DNA of 64,000 nucleotides from Candidatus Protochlamydia amoebophila UWE25 (GTDB lineage Bacteria > Chlamydiota > Chlamydiia > Chlamydiales > Parachlamydiaceae): assembly GCF_000011565.2 (NCBI RefSeq), contig NC_005861.2:124001-188000 (forward strand), in the 5' to 3' direction. Position 1 is the first letter of the stretch. Each line of letters starts with the position of its first letter. The translations under genes were made by a program, and so were the position numbers. This document shows, piece by piece, positions 27,677 through 37,359 of the stretch. The notes under the pieces are model-generated. The model made no database searches, had not been told where the DNA came from, and saw nothing but the letters and a program-made list of their open reading frames with translations.

Positions 27677-28161
27677 ATCATTTCACCATTCTTTAATATT
27701 TGAATTGCCTTTAAAACACGTTCAGCATGTCCATCAACTTGAGCAGGACTTTCAATCCATCTTATTAAACCTTTAGCATCTACGATGAAAGTAGATCGTA
27801 TAACTCCCATTTTTGTTTTACCAAAGATTTTTTTTTCTTGCCAAACTCCAAATAAGTCACACATTTCATGGGAAGAATCGCTCAGTAAAGTAAAATTGAG
27901 TTGATACTTGTGACTAAATTTTTCATGTGATTTTAAGGAATCGGGGCTAATTCCAATAATACGTGTTTCAAATTTTTCGAAAGAAGTTTTGATATCTCTA
28001 AATTGGCAAGCTTGCAACGTACAGCCAGGGGTATCATCTTTGGGATAAAAATATAGAACATAAATTTGCCCCAATAAATTAGTTGAAGAAAAGAGTTGAT
28101 TTTGTTCATCAAATGCTTTGAATGAAGGCACTTGTTGCCGGACTGAAACGGGAAGATTCAT
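27673..28161 (-). CDS. bcp: Thioredoxin-dependent peroxiredoxin Bcp/PrxQ
   Basis: A 162-residue peroxidase that reduces H2O2 and organic hydroperoxides. FYPKDDTPGCTLQACQFRD contains the peroxidatic C47 and the resolving C52 five residues later, the atypical two-cysteine PrxQ pattern. IIGISPDSLKSHEKFSHKY and STFIVDAKGLI are further family motifs. AGGATC stands ahead of the ATG. It is first gene of a two-gene unit with the WaaE-like transferase; the functional link between them is not obvious. Confidence 0.95.
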   Translation of the reverse strand: MNLPVSVRQQVPSFKAFDEQNQLFSSTNLLGQIYVLYFYPKDDTPGCTLQACQFRDIKTSFEKFETRIIGISPDSLKSHEKFSHKYQLNFTLLSDSSHEMCDLFGVWQEKKIFGKTKMGVIRSTFIVDAKGLIRWIESPAQVDGHAERVLKAIQILKNGEMI

Positions 28162-28385
28162 AATTTGATCCTAAAAAATTTTCTTGATTATTAACCTAAA
28201 CTTTGGATTTATTATAATATTAAATCAAAAAAAACACATATTCGTTTATTTTTAAATTTAAAAAACTTACTTTATCTATCCAAGATGGTATGATCCCTAA
28301 AACCATCTCTATTTAAATTATGAAAATATATGAACTGTTGCTTTGCATGAAATTATTAATACGTTTTTATCTATAGGTTTTTTTG

Positions 28386-29417
28386 ATGGAAAATAAAACT
28401 TTTTCTTCATTCCCTCCTGTTTTTTTACAATCCAATATCATTAAAAGGCCAAGAAGAAATAGACGTACAGCCGCTATAAGGGGTCTTGTTCAAGAAAATC
28501 ATTTACATCCAAGTCAACTAATAGCTCCACTTTTTGTTTTAGAAGGTAAACAACAACAAATAGCCATTAAAAGCATGCCAGGCATTTTTCGTTATTCGAT
28601 CGACGAAATGTTAAAAGAAGTAAAGTCCCTTTATCAATTAGGTATCCGCGCTGTAGATCTATTTTGTTACATTGAGGGCGACAAAAAAGATTCTTTTGCT
28701 TCAGAAGCTGTTAGGTCAGGAAATTTATTTTGTCGAGCAATTCAAACTTTAAAAGAAAATTTTCCCGATCTTTGTGTGATGATGGATGTGGCTTTAGATC
28801 CTTTTACAAGTCATGGACATGATGGAATAACCAATGAAAAAGGGGAAATTGATAATGATCTAACTTTACCTATTTTAGCTCAAATGTCTATCTTGGCAGC
28901 AGAAGCTGGAGCAGATGTTGTAGCTCCGAGTGATATGATGGATGGGCGAATTGGCTATATTCGACACGCTCTTGATCAAGAAGGTTATCAGCAAGTAGGT
29001 ATTTTGTCTTATGCAGCCAAATATGCCTCAGCATTTTACGCTCCATTTAGAGAAGCTCTTCACTCTGTTCTTCAATTTGGAGATAAAAAAACCTATCAGA
29101 TGAACCCCGCAAATTCAAGAGAAGCAATGCTAGAATGCCAACTGGATGAACAGGAAGGGGCCGATCTCATTTTGATCAAACCAGCTTTGGCTTATTTAGA
29201 TATTATAGCAAAAATTAAAGAGCAAACGCATTTACCTGTTGGTGCTTATCATGTCAGTGGAGAATATGCTATGGTAATGGCTGCAGCATTAAATGGTTGG
29301 TTAGACGCTGATAAAGTATTTGAAGAATCACTTCTTTCCATAAAAAGAGCTGGAGCGGATTTTATCTTAACTTACGCAGCTCGTCGAGTAGCTGAAAATC
29401 TTCAAAAGCAATTTTGA
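28386..29417 (+). CDS. hemB: Delta-aminolevulinic acid dehydratase (porphobilinogen synthase)
   Basis: A 343-residue heme-pathway enzyme joining two aminolevulinates to porphobilinogen. Schiff-base lysines are in SYAAKYASAFYAPFR near 208 and LILIKPALAYLD near 263. The metal region reads DVALDPFTSHGHDG near 135-148. The cysteines of zinc-type enzymes are replaced by Asp/Ala, so it is the Mg2+/K+-dependent type seen in Pseudomonas and plants. RRNRRTAAIRGLVQEN near 20 is usual. ATG 28386 is preferred over the TTG one codon upstream. Confidence 0.96.
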   Translation: MENKTFSSFPPVFLQSNIIKRPRRNRRTAAIRGLVQENHLHPSQLIAPLFVLEGKQQQIAIKSMPGIFRYSIDEMLKEVKSLYQLGIRAVDLFCYIEGDKKDSFASEAVRSGNLFCRAIQTLKENFPDLCVMMDVALDPFTSHGHDGITNEKGEIDNDLTLPILAQMSILAAEAGADVVAPSDMMDGRIGYIRHALDQEGYQQVGILSYAAKYASAFYAPFREALHSVLQFGDKKTYQMNPANSREAMLECQLDEQEGADLILIKPALAYLDIIAKIKEQTHLPVGAYHVSGEYAMVMAAALNGWLDADKVFEESLLSIKRAGADFILTYAARRVAENLQKQF

Positions 29418-29463
29418 ACTAAAATCAAATTAGATGATTCGAGCAATCTTATATCTATTATCT

Positions 29464-31626
29464 CTACTGGCGATTTTGATTGATCATAAGATATAACTCT
29501 GTTCCGGTATAAGCTCTGACACCAATATCCCTTAGCCAAGCAGACATTCCGTACCCCCATTTAGAGCGGCTACTTTTTGTATAAAAAATATCAAGAGGAA
29601 GAGAAAAATAAAGTCCTTTGTCATGATAAGTTTGTCCATTGATGACATCATGACCATTAGTATACGTTGCCCAAAAGCCAATCCTCAAGCCACTTGGAAA
29701 ATAGCGGGAAATTTCAGTCCGGACTCCAAAATCATCTGCCAAGAATTTTCCAGCGCTTATCTTAAATTCTAATCCTGTATTTTTCCAATCATAATAAATA
29801 TTCAGGAAATATTGAGAGCCAATAAACTTTAAATAATGAGGGGTAAACCCATCTAATTTACGAATTTTACTGGTAAAATCGACACCATGTGGAGTACGTT
29901 TTTTTAAGATAGCAAAATCCATTCCAATCGCCCAGTTAGAATTAACAGGGTAATAAAGCCACTCTGTTCCCACACCACCATACTCTTGCTCTAACAAACC
30001 TAATGAAATTCTGGTATACCATCCACTACCCCAATTCCAAATTTTTTCGAGATAAGCCTCATCGATTGTGATAGATTTTTGTTGAAAATAGTTAATAATG
30101 TCCGTTCGAACGTTAATCAATTGAGAAGGGTTTAAGCGATCAACACTATGAATATCGTGTAAATTGGACAGGGCAAAATATCCAAATTTAATAGAATAGT
30201 AAACATTGTTTTGAAGAAAGCCATTCAAAGCTAGTGTAAGACCAAGCGCATATTTAAATTTACCCCGCGAACTTCCAAATAAAGTATGAACTTTAGGAAG
30301 CAATTCTAAATTAAACCACTCTCGTTTCTTTGTGAAGAGAAGTTTAGATTTAAAGGGATTTGGATAACTAACTTCATGCATAGGGGTTAAAATGCCCAAT
30401 TCATAGCCACCTATGGCTTGTTCTTTGTAAAGTCTGATATACTCCATGTTAAAGTGATATTCTTGAATAAGTGCTGGGACTGCATCAAGAACAACAATAA
30501 CTTCATCAATATTTTCAGGTGTTAATGCTCCAAGAAGAGCATATAATCTTTCTCTGAAGCGTTGTTCTTCTCGATAAGCCATATTGCACACTTTTAGTCG
30601 CAATGTGAGTTTTTCTTGTTCATTGCTTAACCAAGCTTCTAATAAATCGATTCCTTGATCACGCATTGCATACGTCAAATCTTGAACGATGGCATCATCA
30701 GGTCTTAAAGCTCCTATTGCTTGCGTGTTAACAGGTGATTTATAAGGCAGGGGATCTGAGATTTTTGGAATCATTCCTTTTGTTGATCCAAAATTATAAT
30801 AGCTGGAAGCACTAAAGGCTATAGCATCTCCTCTAATATAAGAGACGGATAAATCGATACTATCCCAAAGGCGATATTTAATACCGATATTCCAATGAGT
30901 ATGTTTAATTCTCCCTTTAGGGTGCCTTTCTAGCGTCTCATCTTTATAAGGAATAGCGTCATATTCTAAAATAAAAGCGAGGTTTTGAAAATAAGTCCAT
31001 TTTGTTTGCCTAAAAGGAAACCAAGTCATACCCCCAAACCATTTATGGATACGATGAGCTCCATAACCTAAGCTAATTTCCAGATTATTCTTAAGAAATA
31101 CCTGTGTTAAAACAATATAATAAGCTTTAAAAGCTTGTGTTCCTAAAAAATCTTCCATTCCTATGGCTAATCCAGGTAAATCATAATGACTTGCTTCTGG
31201 GCTAAATAAAGATAGTTTAACGTTAGCACCTTTATCAGAAAAATCTCCAAATCCTAAAGGTGTTAATACAGGGTCATCTACTCCTCTAAAAACCCGGTAG
31301 TTTCCCGATATTTCCAAAAAGTCGACCAACTGAAAACGTAAATTATAAGAGTAATAAGGAGGAACCCAAGCATAGCCAGTACCAATTTCGCCTTCTTGTC
31401 CCATTCTTGCAGAAGGCATTGCAAAATAACCACCTTGTAAGAGATGATTATATGTCACAGGTAAGCGTTCATTTTGTCGTCTATTCCAATACTCCACTAC
31501 CTCAAGATCTTCCATCAAATTAGCTTGAGGATCATCGCAAACAAACTCTAAAGAATAAACGTTTGAGCATGTTAGGATAAGAAAAAGGGGGATAAGAGAA
31601 GATAAGATTTTTTGATAATCGAGCAT
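29464..31626 (-). CDS. YjbH-like outer-membrane exopolysaccharide protein
   Basis: A 720-residue protein with a signal peptide (about 1-25, LIPLFLILTCSNVYS) and a beta-barrel-like body with many alternating aromatic segments ending in LYLMINQNRQ. The opening of the mature part, LQGGYFAMPSARMGQEGEIG then YSYNLRFQLVDFLEISGNYR, matches the YjbH/DUF940 family, which helps export polysaccharide across the outer membrane in proteobacteria. LALEYD- and GGMTWFPF-type repeats follow. The usual partners yjbEFG are not adjacent. A ribosome-binding site is weak. It is convergent with hemB, 46 bases apart. Function in Chlamydiae is untested as far as I know. Confidence 0.82.
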   Translation of the reverse strand: MLDYQKILSSLIPLFLILTCSNVYSLEFVCDDPQANLMEDLEVVEYWNRRQNERLPVTYNHLLQGGYFAMPSARMGQEGEIGTGYAWVPPYYSYNLRFQLVDFLEISGNYRVFRGVDDPVLTPLGFGDFSDKGANVKLSLFSPEASHYDLPGLAIGMEDFLGTQAFKAYYIVLTQVFLKNNLEISLGYGAHRIHKWFGGMTWFPFRQTKWTYFQNLAFILEYDAIPYKDETLERHPKGRIKHTHWNIGIKYRLWDSIDLSVSYIRGDAIAFSASSYYNFGSTKGMIPKISDPLPYKSPVNTQAIGALRPDDAIVQDLTYAMRDQGIDLLEAWLSNEQEKLTLRLKVCNMAYREEQRFRERLYALLGALTPENIDEVIVVLDAVPALIQEYHFNMEYIRLYKEQAIGGYELGILTPMHEVSYPNPFKSKLLFTKKREWFNLELLPKVHTLFGSSRGKFKYALGLTLALNGFLQNNVYYSIKFGYFALSNLHDIHSVDRLNPSQLINVRTDIINYFQQKSITIDEAYLEKIWNWGSGWYTRISLGLLEQEYGGVGTEWLYYPVNSNWAIGMDFAILKKRTPHGVDFTSKIRKLDGFTPHYLKFIGSQYFLNIYYDWKNTGLEFKISAGKFLADDFGVRTEISRYFPSGLRIGFWATYTNGHDVINGQTYHDKGLYFSLPLDIFYTKSSRSKWGYGMSAWLRDIGVRAYTGTELYLMINQNRQ

Positions 31627-31865
31627 AATCAGAAGAAACGGCTTGACACTTTACTTTAACTTAATAAACTTTGAAATAACGACTCGTGATATTTACACTT
31701 TTCATCTATTGATTAATTTAGGGCATGAAAATTTATTTTTTTCATCAATGTGCGTCTAAAATAAATAAATTATTCTGATGAATGGTATAGGAAGAAAAAG
31801 CATAAGACGCAAATTGCTTAAAAGCAAGAATTATACTAATTTTTGGAGAAACAATAGGAGGAAAG

Positions 31866-33098
31866 GTGTTAATTCAAAATTTTTTTCTGCAATTAGTGAT
31901 CATTCTGTTTGCAGCTCGTTTCTTAGGTGAAATTGCTTCGAGGTGTAATATTCCTTCTGTCATAGGGGAACTTTTTGCAGGTATTTTGATAGGGCCAAGT
32001 TTATTTGGATTGATTGCTCCCACAGACACCATTAAACTTTTGTCAGAAATTGGTTTAATTTTATTGCTTTTTGAAGTTGGCTTAGAAACTGACTTATCAA
32101 GATTAGCTAAAACTGGTTTTAAACCTTTTCTTGTAGCATTAGGAGGGATTATTTTTCCTTTTGCCGCGGGATTTATGATTAGCTACAATATATTTTATTT
32201 GAATTTACTCACTTCTTTATTCATTGCCAGTACGTTAACTGCAACAAGTATTGGGATCACTATTAGAGTATTAACAGATCTTAAGAAGCATGCGAGTGAT
32301 GAAGCTCAAATCGTTTTAGGAGCAGCTGTTGTTGATGATATATTAGGGATTATTATTCTTTCTATGCTTTATGAATTTTCTGTAAGTGGGGAAATAGATC
32401 TGTTAAATGTTAGTAAAATCATTATATTAGTTTTCTTATTTTTATTCCTTGCACCGATTGCTGCTAAGTTGATATCGCAAATCGTTAAATATTATGACGT
32501 TAAAAGTGCAACTCCTGGATTAATTCCCACCATTATCATTTCATTGATTTTATTCTTTGCTTGGCTTGCTCATCAAATGGGCGCACCGGCATTACTGGGT
32601 GGGTTTGCAGCGGGTTTGGCCCTTTCAAGACAATTTTTTATTCCATTTCTTTCTATGCAGCAAAACATTCATTTTGCTCATCGTGTAGAAGAACAAATGA
32701 AACCAATTGTTCACCTTTTTACCCCTATTTTTTTTGTAACGATTGGATTATCCTTAAATTTGCGAGCCATTGATTGGAGCTCATTCTTTATTTGGTCTTT
32801 ATCATTAGCGATTTTAGCAGCGGCAATTTTAGGAAAATTTGCGTCAGGATTTTTATTATTTAAAGATTCTAAATGGGTGAAATGGGCTGTCGGATTAGCG
32901 ATGATACCACGGGGTGAGGTGGGGTTAATTTTTGCGGAAGTTGGAAAGAATGTGAAAATTTTTAACGATGATATTTACGCCTCAATGGTTATTGTCATTA
33001 CCATCACAACAATTATTGCTCCCATATTGCTGAGAATGTTTTACTCTTATAAAGAGAAGAATTTTGTTAAACTTTTAAGTAAAGACAAAGCAAAGTAA
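31866..33098 (+). CDS. CPA2-family cation/proton antiporter
   Basis: A 410-residue integral membrane protein with about 12 helices. GELFAGILIGPSLFGLI near 37-53 and LLLFEVGLETDLSRL are family motifs. The key ion-binding pair is in LGAAVVDDILGIIIL near 152-166 (Asp-Asp, as in electrogenic NapA/NhaA types), and MIPRGEVGLIFAEVG lies near 350. It exchanges Na+ or K+ for H+ across the inner membrane; no TrkA-N domain is present, unlike KefB/C. It starts at GTG 31866 after a strong AGGAGG. nqrA follows 78 bases downstream on the same strand. Confidence 0.9.
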   Translation: MLIQNFFLQLVIILFAARFLGEIASRCNIPSVIGELFAGILIGPSLFGLIAPTDTIKLLSEIGLILLLFEVGLETDLSRLAKTGFKPFLVALGGIIFPFAAGFMISYNIFYLNLLTSLFIASTLTATSIGITIRVLTDLKKHASDEAQIVLGAAVVDDILGIIILSMLYEFSVSGEIDLLNVSKIIILVFLFLFLAPIAAKLISQIVKYYDVKSATPGLIPTIIISLILFFAWLAHQMGAPALLGGFAAGLALSRQFFIPFLSMQQNIHFAHRVEEQMKPIVHLFTPIFFVTIGLSLNLRAIDWSSFFIWSLSLAILAAAILGKFASGFLLFKDSKWVKWAVGLAMIPRGEVGLIFAEVGKNVKIFNDDIYASMVIVITITTIIAPILLRMFYSYKEKNFVKLLSKDKAK

Positions 33099-33176
33099 AA
33101 ATTGAGTATGACGTTGCGCTTGCTTAAAACCCATTTTTCAATTAATTTTTGTTTTTTAATCGAATTTTAAGGATGA

Positions 33177-34577
33177 ATGAAATTCATGAGCCATATAAAA
33201 ATCACTAAAGGATTAGATATTCCCATCAAAGGAAAACCGGAAGGAATTCCTAAACTTTTAGTGGCGAGTGGAGAAGCACATGCATTGAAAAATCCTGTTC
33301 AAATTGCTCTTGATTTCAATCCTTTTGAAGATTTGCGTTTTAAATTATTGGTTCAAGTTGGTGAAAAAGTAAAGTTAGGACAGCCTTTAGCAGAAGATAA
33401 GGATACACCGGGGCGCTATTTTGTTTCTCCAGCAGGAGGGGTCGTTCGGGAAATTCGAAGGGGGCTTAAAAGAAGACTTCTCGATATTGTGGTAGAAACT
33501 TCTAATCACGAAGAGGTTAAAAAACATCCTCTTTTAAGTTTAAATACAGCATCTAGAGAAGAACTTGTTGGGGCTTTAATGACAGGAGGGCTATTTGCTC
33601 GGATTCGGCAAAGACCATTCAATTTTTTAGCAAATCCTCAGCAAATTCCTCGTAGTATTTTTGTTAAGGCTGTGGAATCAGCTCCCTTTACTCCTCCACC
33701 AGACATGCAGGTAAAAGGATATGAGAAAGAATTTCAAGAAGGTTTAAAAACGTTAGCAAAATTAACAAATGGAGCGGTTCATCTTATTTATCAAAAAGAT
33801 AATTTAGAGCCAGCTTTTTTTAATGCGGAAGGTGTTCAAAAGCATACTGTAGAAGGGCCTCATCCTATTGGAAATGTTTCTTTACACATTCAACATATTG
33901 ATCCTATTTATTCTCCTCAAGATGTTATTTGGACCTTAGATGTACATACTGTTGTTGCAATTGGTTATTTTTTACTTCGCGGTGAATATTTGGTTAATCG
34001 GGTGATAAGTATAGCTGGGACAGGTATTTTAGAAGGTAAGACAGGATTTTTTCAAGTTCGCGAAGGATTCCCTATTTCTTCCCTGATTGCAGGTCGCGTT
34101 GCTAAAGGGGTGGTGAGGTTTATTTCTGGTAATCCGTTAAATGGGCGTCAAGTATCCGCAGAAGATTTCCTTGGTTATTATGATTATGTGTTTTGCGCTA
34201 TTCCTGAAAACATCAAGCGGGAATTTATGCACTTCTTCCGTTTAGGAATTGATAAATATACGTTTAGTAAAACGTATTTATCAGGTCATTTAGATAACTC
34301 TCAACGGGAATATGATTTTACAACAAGTCAACATGGTGAAGAGCGTGCTTTTATCGATAGTACTTTATACGATAAAGTGAATCCTCTTTCTGTTTCAATT
34401 ATGCATCTTGTAAAAGCAGTTTTAGCAGAAGATTATGACCTTGCAGTGGAATTAGGTTTATTAGAAGTTGATGCTGAGGATTTTGATTTGGCTACATTTG
34501 TAGATCCTTCTAAAATTGAAATGAACCAAATTATTCGACAAGGATTAAAGCGTTACGCCGCAGATATTCTTAAGTAA
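33177..34577 (+). CDS. nqrA: Na+-translocating NADH:quinone reductase subunit A
   Basis: A 466-residue subunit of the sodium-pumping NADH dehydrogenase that forms the main respiratory entry point. ITKGLDIPIKGKPEG near 7-21 and VGEKVKLGQPLAEDKDTPGR near 63-82 with an SPAGGVV segment are family signatures. The C-terminus has FRLGIDKYTFSKTYLSGH. The first ATG could also be at 33186 (MSHIK). nqrBCDEF are not in the window, so A is separate from the other subunits, as in Chlamydia. Its last bases overlap oppF on the other strand by eight. Confidence 0.95.
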   Translation: MKFMSHIKITKGLDIPIKGKPEGIPKLLVASGEAHALKNPVQIALDFNPFEDLRFKLLVQVGEKVKLGQPLAEDKDTPGRYFVSPAGGVVREIRRGLKRRLLDIVVETSNHEEVKKHPLLSLNTASREELVGALMTGGLFARIRQRPFNFLANPQQIPRSIFVKAVESAPFTPPPDMQVKGYEKEFQEGLKTLAKLTNGAVHLIYQKDNLEPAFFNAEGVQKHTVEGPHPIGNVSLHIQHIDPIYSPQDVIWTLDVHTVVAIGYFLLRGEYLVNRVISIAGTGILEGKTGFFQVREGFPISSLIAGRVAKGVVRFISGNPLNGRQVSAEDFLGYYDYVFCAIPENIKREFMHFFRLGIDKYTFSKTYLSGHLDNSQREYDFTTSQHGEERAFIDSTLYDKVNPLSVSIMHLVKAVLAEDYDLAVELGLLEVDAEDFDLATFVDPSKIEMNQIIRQGLKRYAADILK

Positions 34578-35394
34578 TATTTTTGGTTTTGGATTGACGG
34601 GGGCGAAGTCTAGGAATTGCGTTAAGAAGCTCTTTTGTATAAGTACTTTGGGGATTTTCAAAAATTTGTATATTGGAGCCACTTTCGATTATTTTTCCTT
34701 TATAAAGCACAACAATGTTGTCAGCAATATGTTTGATGACAGAAAGATCGTGAGAAATAAATAAATAGCTTAAATCTAAAGTTTCTTTTAATTCGATGAG
34801 TAAATTGAGTATTTGTGCCTGAATTGAAACATCCAAAGCAGAAACAGCTTCATCACAAATAATTAATTTTGGATTCAAGGCAATCGCACGTCCAATGCAA
34901 ATACGTTGTTGCTGACCTCCTGAAAATTCGTGAGGGTACCTATTCATAATATCAGGAGAAAGGCCAATTTTTTGTAAAACATCCACTACTTTTTCAATTT
35001 GTTCTTCTTTAGTTTTTACTATGCCATGATAGAAAAGAGCTTCTCCTATACTATCAAGGATTGTTTTTCTTGGATTTAAGGAGGCATAAGGATCTTGAAA
35101 AACTATTTGAATATTTTTTCTTATTTTTTTTAGTTCATTTTTAGAGAGATCTCGAAGAGATTGCCCCGAAAATAAAATTTGCCCTTCAGTCGGTTCTATG
35201 AGTCGCACAGCTGCTCTAGCAGCAGTACTTTTTCCGCTCCCGGATTCACCAACCATTCCTAATACTTCACCTGTTTTAATTGAAAAATCAATATCATCAA
35301 CGGCTTTAAAGACTTCAATCTCTTTTCGAAATAAACCAGCCATGATTGGAAAATATTTTTTTAGCCCTTTGACACAAAGTAAAAATTCTGTCAT
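34570..35394 (-). CDS. oppF: Oligopeptide/dipeptide ABC transporter ATPase, OppF type
   Basis: A 274-residue ATPase. Walker A is GESGSGKSTAA near 49-59, Q-loop IVFQDPYASLNPRKT near 97-111, ABC signature HEFSGGQQQRICIGRA near 154-169, and Walker B PKLIICDEAVSALD near 174-187. The opening with KKYFPIMAGLFRKE is usual for OppF. It powers import with OppD. Its ATG overlaps the oppD stop as ATGA, so the two are coupled. The permease genes are at 39.5-44.9 kb, not beside it. The closing RLRPRQSK tail is short compared with OppF of about 330 residues. Confidence 0.93.
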   Translation of the reverse strand: MTEFLLCVKGLKKYFPIMAGLFRKEIEVFKAVDDIDFSIKTGEVLGMVGESGSGKSTAARAAVRLIEPTEGQILFSGQSLRDLSKNELKKIRKNIQIVFQDPYASLNPRKTILDSIGEALFYHGIVKTKEEQIEKVVDVLQKIGLSPDIMNRYPHEFSGGQQQRICIGRAIALNPKLIICDEAVSALDVSIQAQILNLLIELKETLDLSYLFISHDLSVIKHIADNIVVLYKGKIIESGSNIQIFENPQSTYTKELLNAIPRLRPRQSKTKNIT

Positions 35395-36416
35395 GGCCTC
35401 TCCAATGGAGAATTTTTAAGTTTGGTTTGACTTTCTAAAGAACTATCATACAACCAACATTTTACTATATGGTTATCTGGCAGAGAAAAACTAAGGACCT
35501 CTCCCTGACGACATTTTTCCATAACAAAAGGGCAACGAGGATGGAAGCGACACCCTTTTGGGAGTTTTTTATAAGAAGGTACTTGTCCGGGAATGGGCTT
35601 TAATTTACCTTGCTTACCTTGTAAAGAAGGTTTAGATTCAAAAAGACCTAAAGTATAAGGATGCGCTTTGTGGTAAAAAATATCTTCTACATGCCCTTTT
35701 TCGACACTTTGTGCTGTATACATGACGATCACCTCGTCGGCCATTTCTGCAACAACACCCATGTCATGAGTGATTAAAAGAAGGGCCATCCCGTTTTTTT
35801 CTTGAAGATTGCGAATTAGTGATAATACTTGTGCTTGAATAGTGACATCTAAAGCTGTCGTTGGCTCATCTGCAATTAAAATATCTGGTTCACACATTAA
35901 CGCCATCGCAATCATTACGCGTTGTTTGAGTCCACCTGATAGTTGGTGTGGGTAGGCATTAAGTTTACTTTCTGCATCGTTTATTCCAACTGCTTCTAAA
36001 GATTCTTTAGCTCGTACCCATGCCTCGTCAGGATCAAGGTTGAGGTGAAAATAAGCTACTTCAATTAATTGATTACCAATGGTATAAACAGGATTTAGCG
36101 CACTCATAGGATCTTGAAAGACCATGGCAATTTTTGATCCTCGGATATGACGCATCTCTTTTTCCATTAGCTGAATCAAATTTTGGCCTCGATAAAGAAT
36201 TTCTCCTTTTATGGGCAAGGTTGGAGGGGTTGGCAAAATACGAAGAAGAGAATGGGCTGTCATTGATTTACCACAGCCTGATTCTCCTACAAGCGCTAAA
36301 GTTTTGCCAGAATATAGTTCAAAATCAAGCCTATCGACAACATTCCAACAATCTTTGCCGCTGCGTAACTGAATCGTTAGATTGCGAACTTGTAAAATTG
36401 GTGGTTGATTAGACAT
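35391..36416 (-). CDS. oppD: Oligopeptide/dipeptide ABC transporter ATPase, OppD type
   Basis: A 341-residue ATPase with Walker [14 protein letters not shown]-loop [15 protein letters not shown], signature [17 protein letters not shown] and Walker [17 protein letters not shown]. The C-terminal extension carries the OppD/DppD [4Fe-4S]-type motif [14 protein letters not shown] with four cysteines near 292-320. It pairs with OppF to energise a peptide permease at the inner membrane. GAGGATTA precedes the ATG. It is divergent from the DUF47 gene, 158 bases away. Confidence 0.94.
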   Translation of the reverse strand: MSNQPPILQVRNLTIQLRSGKDCWNVVDRLDFELYSGKTLALVGESGCGKSMTAHSLLRILPTPPTLPIKGEILYRGQNLIQLMEKEMRHIRGSKIAMVFQDPMSALNPVYTIGNQLIEVAYFHLNLDPDEAWVRAKESLEAVGINDAESKLNAYPHQLSGGLKQRVMIAMALMCEPDILIADEPTTALDVTIQAQVLSLIRNLQEKNGMALLLITHDMGVVAEMADEVIVMYTAQSVEKGHVEDIFYHKAHPYTLGLFESKPSLQGKQGKLKPIPGQVPSYKKLPKGCRFHPRCPFVMEKCRQGEVLSFSLPDNHIVKCWLYDSSLESQTKLKNSPLERP

Positions 36417-36574
36417 TAATCCTCATATTAGCCTTGCGAAAAGTTTATAATGGTGAGGATTCTATTATTTATCAAAATAATAAATGAGAGAGATTAGAAG
36501 TTTTGATAAAAGGGAATTTCCCTCGATTTAGAATTCAAAATCATCTATACTTGTATAGGTAAGTCATTTAATCA

Positions 36575-37306
36575 ATGCCGACTTTTACATTCAATGACCT
36601 AAATTGTTCTAACAAGCGAAAAAAATCACTTATGCTGACGATTTTACGTTTATTTGGCCGTTCTCCGTTTGCCCCTTTGCAATCTCATATGGAAACTGTT
36701 GCTTGTTGCGTCCATCAATTGCCATTTCTTTATGAGGCAATTGAAAATCGTGATCAACCATTAATTGAGAATATTGCCAATGAAATATCGGCAATTGAGC
36801 ATCAGGCTGACACGATGAAAAATGATATTCGTAATCATCTTCCAAAAAGTTTATACCTTCCGATTGGCCGTGAAAGTTTATTAGATATTTTATCGATCCA
36901 AGATAGTATCGCGGATACTGTTGAAGATATCGCAGTAGTCGCTACTTTTAAACCCTTAGAAATTCTACCAAGTTTTAAAGAAGAGTTTAAGCAATTTTTG
37001 CTCAAAAATATTGAAACATTTGATGGAGCTAAGCTTATTATCAATGAATTACATGAATTGATTGAATCTTCCTTTGGAGGAAAAGAAGCTGAAAAGGTTA
37101 GAGCAATGGTGGAAGACGTGGCTTTAAAAGAACATGAGGTTGATCTTATTCAAAGGCAATTATTAAAAAAAATATTTCAGTCCGAAGAAGCGTTGACTTA
37201 TCTTACTTTTAGTCAATGGCAACGCTTAATTGAAAGTTTAGCGTCAATTTCTAACCTTTCAGAAAACTTGGCAAATCGCGTTAGAATGGTTTTAGAATTG
37301 AAATAA
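36575..37306 (+). CDS. DUF47/PhoU-like partner of PiT phosphate permease
   Basis: A 243-residue, or more likely 224-residue, helical protein of the DUF47 family, distantly related to PhoU. LRLFGRSPFAPLQSHMET opens the family domain; acidic helical segments such as IEHQADTMKNDIRNHLPK (about 70-87) and EHEVDLIQRQLLKKIF (about 188-203) match PhoU-type metal-binding repeats. The better start may be ATG 36632, because the family begins there, although neither start has a strong ribosome-binding site. It lies 53 bases ahead of pit, the usual arrangement, and is thought to regulate that permease. Confidence 0.88.
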   Translation: MPTFTFNDLNCSNKRKKSLMLTILRLFGRSPFAPLQSHMETVACCVHQLPFLYEAIENRDQPLIENIANEISAIEHQADTMKNDIRNHLPKSLYLPIGRESLLDILSIQDSIADTVEDIAVVATFKPLEILPSFKEEFKQFLLKNIETFDGAKLIINELHELIESSFGGKEAEKVRAMVEDVALKEHEVDLIQRQLLKKIFQSEEALTYLTFSQWQRLIESLASISNLSENLANRVRMVLELK

Positions 37307-37359
37307 ATCTTATGACCATTTGTTGCTAAAGGAATAAGTAAGAGATTCAATAAGGAGTT

